The notes beneath the pieces were generated by a model. That model made no database searches and was not told where the DNA came from. It saw only the letters and a program-made list of their open reading frames with translations. Source: Candidatus Palauibacter scopulicola (lineage in GTDB: Bacteria; Gemmatimonadota; Gemmatimonadetes; Palauibacterales; Palauibacteraceae). From it: 64,000 nucleotides of DNA. A program made the translations under genes and the position numbers. Positions 8,955-16,535 of the stretch are shown here, piece after piece. Location: positions 1-64,000 of the forward strand of contig NZ_CANPWG010000056.1 in NCBI RefSeq assembly GCF_947581915.1, written 5' to 3'. Position 1 is the stretch's first letter. Every line of letters starts with the position of its first letter.

Positions 8955-10283
8955 GTGAACCTCCTCATCGTCGGAAGCGGCGGCCGGGAGCACGCCTTCG
9001 CGGACTGCGTGCGCCGCGACGCGCCGGACGCCACGATCTACGCGGCCCCCGGCAACCCGGGCATGCTCGGCACGGCGGAACTCGTCAACATCGGCGCCGC
9101 GGATATCGGAGGCCTGCTCGACTTCGCGGCGGCGCGGCGCATCGACCTCACGGTCGTCGGCCCCGAAGCGCCTCTCGCGGCGGGCGTCGCCGACCGTTTC
9201 GCCGAGGCCGGCCTGCCCGTTTTCGGGCCCGACCGGGCCGGAGCCCGCCTGGAGGCTTCCAAGGCGTTCGCGAAACGACTGATGCGCGACTGCGGCGTTC
9301 CGACGGCGGACCACGAGACGTTCGACGATGCCGCGGCGGCGCTGGACTACGTCGCGGGCCACGAGGAACCCCTCGTCGTCAAGGCCTCGGGCCTGGCGGC
9401 CGGCAAGGGCGCCATCGTCTGCGAGACGCGCGGCGAGGCCCGGAGAGCCATCGAGGAGATGATGGTCGACCGCAAGTTCGGGGACGCGGGCGGGCAGGTC
9501 GTCATCGAGGAGTTCATGCGCGGCGTGGAGCTGTCCGTGTTCTTCCTGGCGGACGGGGAACGCGCCGTCCCGCTGCTCACATCCCGGGACTACAAGCGGG
9601 TCGGGGAGGGAGACCGCGGCCTGAACACCGGCGGCATGGGGGCGTACTCGCCCGCGGCGCCGGCGGATCCGGACTTCATCGACGAAGTGCGGCGCGAGAT
9701 CGCTCAACCCGTCCTCGACGCGATGGCCGAGTCCGGCGCCCCCTATCGCGGCTTCCTGTACGCGGGGCTCATGCTGACCGCCGCGGGGCCGCGCGTCGTC
9801 GAGTTCAACTGTCGGATGGGAGATCCGGAGACGCAGGTCGTACTCCCGCTCACGAGTTCGAACCTGCTCGAGCCGATGCTGCGGGTCGCGCACCGCGAAT
9901 CGCTCGCCGGCTGGCACCCGGAGGCCGCTCCCGGGCACGCGCTCGTCACCGTCATGGCGAGCGCCGGATATCCCGAAAGCTCGGATGCCGGGCGGCCGAT
10001 CGAGATCCCGGACTTCGACCCCGCCGAGGTGAGGGTGTTTCACGCCGGGACCGCGATGAAGGAGGGTCGACTGGTCACTGCCGGAGGACGGGTACTCGGC
10101 ATCACCGGGTTCGGCGGGACGCTTGAAGAGGCCGCACGGCGCAGCCGCGAAGCCGCGGCCCGGGTCCGATTCGATGGCGCTCATTCCCGATCCGACATCG
10201 GCTGGCACGAACTGAATCCCGACCGCCTCGGGCCGGACGAATCCGCGCGAATCCATCCCTCCGGAAAGACGTCGGACGGCTAG
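8955..10283 (+). CDS. purD: Phosphoribosylamine--glycine ligase
   Basis: 442 residues. It forms GAR from phosphoribosylamine, glycine and ATP, the second step of purine synthesis. The N-terminus is MNLLIVGSGGREHAF, followed by the ATP-grasp core (KASGLAAGKGA, EEFMRGVELSVFFL) and the family signature NTGGMGAYSP, then EFNCRMGDPETQ. The start is GTG at 8955, two bases after the M48 stop and directly at the conserved N-terminus. mutM begins four bases after its stop. The last 40 residues extend beyond the conserved domain and are Ser/Arg/Asp-rich. Confidence 0.97.
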   Translation: MNLLIVGSGGREHAFADCVRRDAPDATIYAAPGNPGMLGTAELVNIGAADIGGLLDFAAARRIDLTVVGPEAPLAAGVADRFAEAGLPVFGPDRAGARLEASKAFAKRLMRDCGVPTADHETFDDAAAALDYVAGHEEPLVVKASGLAAGKGAIVCETRGEARRAIEEMMVDRKFGDAGGQVVIEEFMRGVELSVFFLADGERAVPLLTSRDYKRVGEGDRGLNTGGMGAYSPAAPADPDFIDEVRREIAQPVLDAMAESGAPYRGFLYAGLMLTAAGPRVVEFNCRMGDPETQVVLPLTSSNLLEPMLRVAHRESLAGWHPEAAPGHALVTVMASAGYPESSDAGRPIEIPDFDPAEVRVFHAGTAMKEGRLVTAGGRVLGITGFGGTLEEAARRSREAAARVRFDGAHSRSDIGWHELNPDRLGPDESARIHPSGKTSDG

Positions 10284-10287
10284 TGTC

Positions 10288-11139
10288 GTGCCGGAACTTC
10301 CCGAGGTGGAGACGATGCGACGGGACCTCGCCCCGCTCCTCCGAGGCCGACGGATCCGCCGCACCCGGGTCCATCACGACGACCTGATCCTCGGAGGGCT
10401 CTCGGCGCGGTCGTTTTCCCGCGCCGTGTTCGGGCGCACCTTCGGGGACGCGGATCGCCGGGCCAAGTACCTGCTCTTCCCGCTCCACGCGGCGGACGGC
10501 CCCGACGGTCCCGTGGAGCGGTTGATGCGCGTGCAAGTCCGCATGACCGGCCGCTTCGCGCTCGCCCCGCAACGTCCGGACTCGGCGGAGTTCCGGCATC
10601 CGGGCCTCGACTTCGAACTCGACGACGGCCGAACGCTCTTCTATGACGATGTCCGTCGCCTCGGCGGCTTCGACCTGCTGACGCCCGAGGCGTGGAGAGC
10701 CCGGGAGGCCGCGCTCGGACCGGAGCCCCTCGGCCGAACGTTCACCGCCGCCCGCCTGACCCGCATCGTTGCGCCGCTGCGCGCGCCGATCAAGAACGCC
10801 CTGCTGGACCAGCGGCGCGTCGCGGGCATAGGGAACATCTACGCCAGCGAGGCGTTGTACCGCGCGAGGATCGACCCGCGCCGGCCGGCCGGCTCGCTCG
10901 ACGCGGAGGAGGTGCGCCGACTGCATCGGGCGGTGCGGGCGGTCCTGCGCGAGGCGCTTGAGAGCGCGGGAACGACGCTGCGCGACTATCGCGCCGTCAA
11001 CGGCCGCTCCGGCTCCTTTCAGACCCGGCTGGACGTCTACCAGCGCGAAGGCGTCGCCTGCCCGGCCTGCGCCCGACCGATCCGCCGGATCGTGCAGGCC
11101 GGACGGAGTTCGTTCTTCTGCGCCAGCTGCCAGAGCTAG
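10288..11139 (+). CDS. mutM: Formamidopyrimidine-DNA glycosylase
   Basis: 283 residues. A base-excision repair enzyme that removes 8-oxoguanine and nicks by beta/delta elimination. After removal of Met the protein begins PELPEVETMRR, with Pro1 as Schiff-base nucleophile and Glu2 beside it; the DNA-contacting lysine is in DRRAKYLLF (Lys60). A helix-two-turn-helix region (GIGNIYASEALY) and a C-terminal zinc finger of four cysteines (CPAC...CASC) complete the family pattern. The GTG at 10288 is the only start that leaves the catalytic Pro in place. Confidence 0.97.
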   Translation: MPELPEVETMRRDLAPLLRGRRIRRTRVHHDDLILGGLSARSFSRAVFGRTFGDADRRAKYLLFPLHAADGPDGPVERLMRVQVRMTGRFALAPQRPDSAEFRHPGLDFELDDGRTLFYDDVRRLGGFDLLTPEAWRAREAALGPEPLGRTFTAARLTRIVAPLRAPIKNALLDQRRVAGIGNIYASEALYRARIDPRRPAGSLDAEEVRRLHRAVRAVLREALESAGTTLRDYRAVNGRSGSFQTRLDVYQREGVACPACARPIRRIVQAGRSSFFCASCQS

Positions 11140-11321
11140 TGCGGCGACACGACACCGGCTTCGTTCGCCCCGCGATGGGATCGGCGCATGCCGGCGACGG
11201 CCTCTGGCGCGCATATTGGTCGCGGAGCCGTGTAGGGTGGGCCGGAACCCGGCGTGTCGCGTCGTTCGCGGCGACCCGTCCGCCGCCGGCCCGTCGCCGC
11301 CACCCGGAGGGGCAGGATCGA

Positions 11322-11915
<594 letters not shown>

Positions 11916-11922
11916 AACAGGA

Positions 11923-12279
11923 GTGAACTTGCCGCATCTTACACCTGAGGAAATCGAGCGATTCGCCAGCCGGAGGTCGGCGTCGCCCGCGCACGGGACG
12001 ACGGCCGACCACTTGGCCGCGTGCGCCCTGTGCCGGAAGGAAGTGGAGGCGCTGCGGGACATCATCTCGTTCCTCGAGGGGCTCGACCCGCATCGGCCGT
12101 CCGACGGATTTGCGGAGGGCGTCGCAGGGCGGATCGACCTCGCGGGCGTCGCGCTCGATCACCGGTTGGCGGAGTTGCCCGGGTGGCCCCCCGCGCCTTC
12201 CTTCGCGAGCGACGTCCTGGCGCACGTCGACCTGCCCCACCCGGCGCTCGACCGCGCGCTCTCGAGGCTCCGCACCTAG
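11923..12279 (+). CDS. Zinc-finger anti-sigma factor, truncated by an amber codon
   Basis: 118 residues. An H-x3-C-x2-C zinc anti-sigma (ZAS) motif, DHLAACALCRKE, lies near residues 29-42, as in cytoplasmic anti-sigma domains that hold the adjacent ECF factor. After it come two copies of a roughly 30-residue repeat with the pattern P-x3-F-A-x2-V-x3-(V/I)-D-L. The frame ends at TAG 12277-12279. Translation past it continues into a third repeat copy and a membrane helix in the same frame. The start may be GTG at 11923 or TTG at 11929; AGGAG is better spaced for the TTG. Without the downstream part the protein would lack a membrane anchor. Confidence 0.8.
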   Translation: MNLPHLTPEEIERFASRRSASPAHGTTADHLAACALCRKEVEALRDIISFLEGLDPHRPSDGFAEGVAGRIDLAGVALDHRLAELPGWPPAPSFASDVLAHVDLPHPALDRALSRLRT

Positions 12280-12306
12280 TCTCCCGCCCCGGCGTTCGCT
12301 TCGGCG

Positions 12307-12714
12307 GTGATGGCCCGCGTGCGGCTGCCGGTCCCATGGCCCGAACGCCTCCTGCGCTTCGCGCGGCGGCGGCGGGCGGCGCTGGCCACGGCGGGAGCGG
12401 CCATGCTGGCCGTGTCGGGCGGCGGGGCGGCCTGGCTGTTCGGCGCTCAGGGTCTGGCGCCCGGTCAGCTTCTCGCCGTGGTAGTCGGCGGTGCGCGAAC
12501 CGTTCTTGTCGACGCCATGCTCGCGGCGGGCCGCTTGGCGTACCGTCTCGGACTCGTGGACGCGGGCGGGTCGATCGTCGACCGGATCAGCCCCACCGCC
12601 GCGCTCGGCAGCCTGGCGCTGGCGAGTCTTGTCGGATTCGCCTCGCTCTGGTTCATGGCCAGACTTTTCCGGCAGCCGCTCCCCCAACGCGTTCGCATCG
12701 AGAGGGCCGCATGA
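12307..12714 (+). CDS. Membrane-anchored C-terminal part of the split anti-sigma gene
   Basis: 135 residues if started at GTG 12307. It is in the same reading frame as the anti-sigma gene above, separated only by one TAG. The sequence just after the TAG (12280 onward) reads SPAPAFASAVMARV, a third copy of the anti-sigma repeat, then an Arg-rich segment and a transmembrane helix (ATAGAAMLAVSGGGAAWLFG), followed by a second hydrophobic helix near the end (LGSLALASLVGFASLWFMARL). It is therefore most likely the C-terminal half of one ancestral protein rather than an independent gene. Separate translation from GTG 12307 or ATG 12310 remains possible. Its stop overlaps the next ATG (ATGA). Confidence 0.65.
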   Translation: MMARVRLPVPWPERLLRFARRRRAALATAGAAMLAVSGGGAAWLFGAQGLAPGQLLAVVVGGARTVLVDAMLAAGRLAYRLGLVDAGGSIVDRISPTAALGSLALASLVGFASLWFMARLFRQPLPQRVRIERAA

Positions 12715-14312
12715 CCCGGGCGCTGGCGTTCCTCGCCTGTCTCGCCGTCGCGCTTCCGGTTCACGCGCAGGAGGTCGGCATCGCCGACGCCGCGATCACG
12801 CTCTCCGCCGGCGGCCGGGCCGAGTTGTGGTTCGAACTGGAGGGCGGGACCGAGCATCGACTTCGCTTCGAGGGAGAAGCTGTCGAGGTGGACGGCATCG
12901 GCATCGGATCCTATGCGGAGCGCGGAGGCCTGGAGAGCGCCTGGCGTGAGTTCCTCCGCGAATACGCGGGAGACGATGCCACCTCGGTGCGCGGCGGTCT
13001 GGTGGAATTCCGACGGTTCCTGGAGGAGATGACACCGTCGGAGGAGGCCGCCGACGCGGATGCGGCCCGGGCCCTCGCCGGTCGGATCGACGCGATTCTC
13101 GGACTCGACGCGCCGTCGCCGGTCGGCGCGGAGCCCGCCCTTCCGGCGGGCGAGCCGGCACCGGAGACCTCCGGTCGGCCCGGACCCATGCAGATCGTCC
13201 CCGGCGGACTCGGCTTCGACGTCACCGGCGAACTGGAGCGCCTGCGCGACGCGCTCGGCCGGCTCGGCGACTCGGGCGAATTCACCGAGGATCGGCTGGC
13301 CATGATCGTCCACGGCGACTACGAGGTCCTCGCCGAGGCCACGATCCCGGGAGATGTCGCCATTCTCGACGGCACGCTGAGGCTCGCCGGGGGGGTCGAG
13401 GGCGACGTTCTCGTGCTGGACGGTGCGCTCGTGCTCGACGGCGCCGCGCGCGTACGAGGCGATGTGCTTCAGGTGGGGGGCGAGGTCGACTTCGGTGAAG
13501 GTGCGTCGGGCGTCGAAGGGGAGATCCTCTCCGACATCCGGCTGGCGCCTCCGGCATCCCCCGCGCGGGCGGCGACGGAAACTCCCGCCTTTCGGCGGGT
13601 CGAGTCGTTCGAAGCCCCGATGCGGATGCAGCCCGCACAGCCGGGCCTCGGGTCGCGTCTCGTGCGCAACTTCGGACGGGCCGCCGAAGGCGTGATCGCC
13701 GCCGGTTGCGCGTTCATGGTCCTCGCCGCCTTCGGCCTGCTGCTCGTGTATGTCGGGCGCCGCCGGCTGGAGACCGTCTCGGACACGGTCCGGCTGGAGT
13801 TCGCCCGCTCGTTCGCGATGGGCCTCGCCGGGGAGGTGCTGTTCCTTCCCGTGCTTCTCGTCCTCGCCGTGCTGGTCATCACGTGGCTGGTCATCCCCTT
13901 CTTCCTGCTCGCCGCAGGGCTCGCCGGGCTCTTCGGATATCTCGCGGCGGCGCACGCCGGCGGCGAGATCTTCGCCCGACGCCGCTTCCGCTCCGAATGG
14001 CTGGAGAGACTCCGCCGTTCGAACTCCTACTACTACGTCGTCAGCGGACTCGCGCTTCTGATGCTCCCCTTCGCGGCCGGCGCCGCCCTGTGGGTGTTCG
14101 GCGGCGCGGCGGATTTCGTGCGCGGACTGATCCTCTTCGTGGCCGGCGTCGGCACGTGGGTCGTCGTCACGGCCGGCTTCGGCGGTGTGCTGCTCACGCG
14201 GGCCGGCGGACGGAGCGTCGTCATCGACTGGTCCGCGGACACCGCCACCGGAGAGGGCGCGTCCCCGGGAGCCGGAACCGATCCGCCCTCCGCCCCCGTA
14301 GACGATGCCTGA
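12711..14312 (+). CDS. Exported polymer-forming (bactofilin-like) membrane protein
   Basis: 533 residues. A signal peptide ends at VHAQEVG. About 280 residues follow that include an IPGDVAILDGTLRLAGGVEG-type stretch with repeated GDV/DG units, the right-handed beta pattern of polymer-forming/bactofilin-like domains (about residues 220-280). The C-terminal third has four or five hydrophobic helices (for example LLVLAVLVITWLVIPFFLLAAG) separated by a basic loop. It probably sits in the cytoplasmic membrane with the beta domain outside. The ATG overlaps the upstream stop, placing it in the ECF sigma operon as target or sensor. The function is not established. Confidence 0.75.
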   Translation: MTRALAFLACLAVALPVHAQEVGIADAAITLSAGGRAELWFELEGGTEHRLRFEGEAVEVDGIGIGSYAERGGLESAWREFLREYAGDDATSVRGGLVEFRRFLEEMTPSEEAADADAARALAGRIDAILGLDAPSPVGAEPALPAGEPAPETSGRPGPMQIVPGGLGFDVTGELERLRDALGRLGDSGEFTEDRLAMIVHGDYEVLAEATIPGDVAILDGTLRLAGGVEGDVLVLDGALVLDGAARVRGDVLQVGGEVDFGEGASGVEGEILSDIRLAPPASPARAATETPAFRRVESFEAPMRMQPAQPGLGSRLVRNFGRAAEGVIAAGCAFMVLAAFGLLLVYVGRRRLETVSDTVRLEFARSFAMGLAGEVLFLPVLLVLAVLVITWLVIPFFLLAAGLAGLFGYLAAAHAGGEIFARRRFRSEWLERLRRSNSYYYVVSGLALLMLPFAAGAALWVFGGAADFVRGLILFVAGVGTWVVVTAGFGGVLLTRAGGRSVVIDWSADTATGEGASPGAGTDPPSAPVDDA

Positions 14313-15252
14313 TGCCCGCATGGCCCAGGCCCCCCGAGCCGGGGGGCCTGCCGCGTGGACGCTGCCGGGCCTGCTCGTTTCGCTGGCGCTCAGCGGTGGG
14401 CTGACGCCGGCCCGGGCGCAGGAGTGGCGGGATTTTCGCGCGGCGCGACCGCTCGGCGACCTGGAAGCGCTGGAAGTCGAACTGATGTACGCGGGCGGAC
14501 GGCTCGACGTATCCGCCTCGGAGACACAACTGCTCTACGACGTGCGGCTCCGTTACGACGCCGAACGTTCCCTGCCCCGGCGCGAATGGCGGCGTGCGGG
14601 GCGAACGGGGCACCTTCGGCTGACAACGTCTTCGACTCCGGAGGATGGGCGCGATTCCGACGATGCCACGCGGTTCGGCGACCTGGAGCTCGAACTCGAG
14701 GATCTTCCTCGCAATGCGGACGCGGCCGGGAGGCTGGATCTTTCCCTGAACTCCTCGGTGCCCACGGATCTGCGGCTGGGGATTGGCGCCGGGCGAGCGC
14801 GTCTCAACCTCGGCGGCGCCCACCTTACGGGACTTGAACTCATCACCGGTGCCGGCGACGTGGAGATCGGGTTCGCGCGCGAGAACCGCGCGGCGCTGGA
14901 GGTGCTGTCCATCAAGTCGGGCGCCGCAGCCTTCACGGCCGGGAATCTCGGCAACGCCCGTTTCCGGCGCCTGGAGTTCTACGGTTTCGTAGGCGATGTC
15001 GTTCTGGACTTTTCGGGATCGTGGCGATCGAGCGCCGAGGCCGAGATCAGGATGGGGCTGGGCGAACTCGTGATGCGGGTTCCGGCGCATATCGGCGTCC
15101 GCGTTCGGCGCAGCGGACTCGCCTCGTTGAGCGCGGCGAACTTCGAGAAGGTGGGGGACTACTGGTTGAGTCCCAACTGGGAGACGGCACGCGTGCGGTT
15201 GGAGGTCACGCTGGTCGCCGGACTCGGCTCCGTCACCGTGGAGCACGGCTAG
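14305..15252 (+). CDS. Exported LiaF/toast-rack-like protein
   Basis: 315 residues from ATG 14305, or 310 from ATG 14320; neither has a clear ribosome-binding site, as expected for coupling with the gene it overlaps by eight bases. A signal peptide (LPGLLVSLALSGGLTPARA) ends before QEWRDF. The rest is almost all beta strand with motifs such as VPTDLRLGIGAGRARLNLGGAHLTGLELITGAGDVEI in outline, resembling the repetitive beta fold of LiaF C-terminal/toast-rack or DUF4097 proteins. As last gene of the ECF operon it may be an envelope-stress effector. It converges on mrp; the two stop codons share CTAG. Confidence 0.72.
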   Translation: MPDARMAQAPRAGGPAAWTLPGLLVSLALSGGLTPARAQEWRDFRAARPLGDLEALEVELMYAGGRLDVSASETQLLYDVRLRYDAERSLPRREWRRAGRTGHLRLTTSSTPEDGRDSDDATRFGDLELELEDLPRNADAAGRLDLSLNSSVPTDLRLGIGAGRARLNLGGAHLTGLELITGAGDVEIGFARENRAALEVLSIKSGAAAFTAGNLGNARFRRLEFYGFVGDVVLDFSGSWRSSAEAEIRMGLGELVMRVPAHIGVRVRRSGLASLSAANFEKVGDYWLSPNWETARVRLEVTLVAGLGSVTVEHG

Positions 15253-16163
15253 CCGTCAGGCTCCTCGCGTGAGGCTTCCACCGCCTCGAGCCGGGTGACG
15301 GTTGCGGATGCGATGCGCGCGAAGGCCCGGGCTTCGGGTGCGGCCGGTCTTCCGATCGACGTCGGGACCCCTCGATCGCTCTCCTCGCGAACGGCCACGC
15401 CGAGCGGCACGGCACCCAGGAAGGGCAGGTCGATCGAGCCGGCGAGCCGCTCGCCGCCCCCGGCGCCGAAAATGTCGTGCGTCTCGCCGCACCCGGGACA
15501 TGCGAAGCCACGCATGTTCTCGACGATGCCGAGGACCGGTACCTGGAGCTTCTCGAACATCCGGATCCCGCGCAGCACGCCCCCGACCGCCACATCCTGC
15601 GGCGTGGTCACCATGACCGCTCCGTCCACGCGCACGAGTTGGCACAGCGACAACTGCGCGTCGCCCGTCCCCGGCGGCAGATCGATCACCAGGTAGTCGA
15701 GTTCCCCCCATGCGACCTGCTGGAGAAACTGGCGGATGACCCCCATGATGATGGGCCCGCGCCAGATCGCCGGAGCGTCCTCCTCGATGAGGAAGCCGAT
15801 GCTCATGAGCTTTACCCCGTGCGCCACCAGGGGCACGACCTCTTCGCGATCGATCCGGGGCTTCTCCTGGATGCCGAACATCGTCGGGATGTCCGGGCCG
15901 TAGATGTCGGCGTCGAGCAGTCCGACGCGATGACCCTCTCGGGTCCAGGTCGCGGCAAGATTCGTCGAGATGGTGGACTTTCCGACGCCGCCCTTACCCG
16001 AACTCACCGCGACGACGCGACCCACGCCCGGCATGGGCGGCGCCTGCGAGGGGTGGCGTCTCGCCGCTTCCCGGTCGTCCCCCCTGGGCGGCGGCCCGGG
16101 ACGTTTGGGCGCGGGGTCCATGATCGGAAGCGGCCGGGGGCCGGGGGTCGGTGTGTCGGACAC
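15249..16163 (-). CDS. mrp: Mrp/ApbC iron-sulfur cluster carrier ATPase
   Basis: 304 residues of the MinD/Mrp P-loop family. The deviant Walker A is SSGKGGVGKST, Walker-type VIDLPPGTGD follows, and the cluster-binding pair is CPGC near residue 215. These proteins hold and transfer 4Fe-4S clusters to apo-enzymes. The usual N-terminal DUF59 domain is absent; instead there is a Pro-rich N-terminus of about 45 residues. The start is GTG at 16161-16163, 14 bases after the NifU-like scaffold, which suggests they act together in cluster assembly. Confidence 0.92.
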   Translation of the reverse strand: MSDTPTPGPRPLPIMDPAPKRPGPPPRGDDREAARRHPSQAPPMPGVGRVVAVSSGKGGVGKSTISTNLAATWTREGHRVGLLDADIYGPDIPTMFGIQEKPRIDREEVVPLVAHGVKLMSIGFLIEEDAPAIWRGPIIMGVIRQFLQQVAWGELDYLVIDLPPGTGDAQLSLCQLVRVDGAVMVTTPQDVAVGGVLRGIRMFEKLQVPVLGIVENMRGFACPGCGETHDIFGAGGGERLAGSIDLPFLGAVPLGVAVREESDRGVPTSIGRPAAPEARAFARIASATVTRLEAVEASREEPDG

Positions 16164-16177
16164 GGGTTGGCGCTCGA

Positions 16178-16495
16178 CTACGCGACGGCCTCGACGGAAT
16201 GGACCGCTGGGAGAGCGTGGCAGAGGTGCTGCTCGATCCCGGCGCGAAGCGTGGCGGTCGACATGGGACAGTCGTAGCAGGCGCCGACGAGCCGGACAGC
16301 GACGCGTCCGTTCTCCGGGTCGAACGAAACGAGCTGAATGTCCCCTCCATCCGAGCGCACCGCGGGACGGATGTCGTCGAGGACTCTCTCGATCTCGTCG
16401 AGTGTGCTCTCAACGGTGGCGGTGCTCAAATCGTCTGGATCCTGGCGCGGGTCGGGGAGCGCTTCCGTGCCCCGCGGACGCGTCAAAGTCGACAT
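16178..16495 (-). CDS. NifU C-terminal-domain Fe-S scaffold protein
   Basis: 105 residues. The core IRPAVRSDGGDIQLVSFD and the cluster-binding GACYDCPMS (C-x2-C) are the NifU C-terminal/NfuA signature, although the second motif is usually C-x2-C followed by SS. It is a scaffold for a 4Fe-4S cluster shared between two subunits. The ATG at 16493-16495 gives a normal short form. Directly upstream of mrp on the same strand, so the pair likely builds and delivers clusters, for example to IspG or endonuclease III encoded in this window. Confidence 0.92.
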   Translation of the reverse strand: MSTLTRPRGTEALPDPRQDPDDLSTATVESTLDEIERVLDDIRPAVRSDGGDIQLVSFDPENGRVAVRLVGACYDCPMSTATLRAGIEQHLCHALPAVHSVEAVA

Positions 16496-16535
16496 CCGTA
16501 GGGCTTGAGAAAGGTAGGATTCCACCGTCCGGCGG

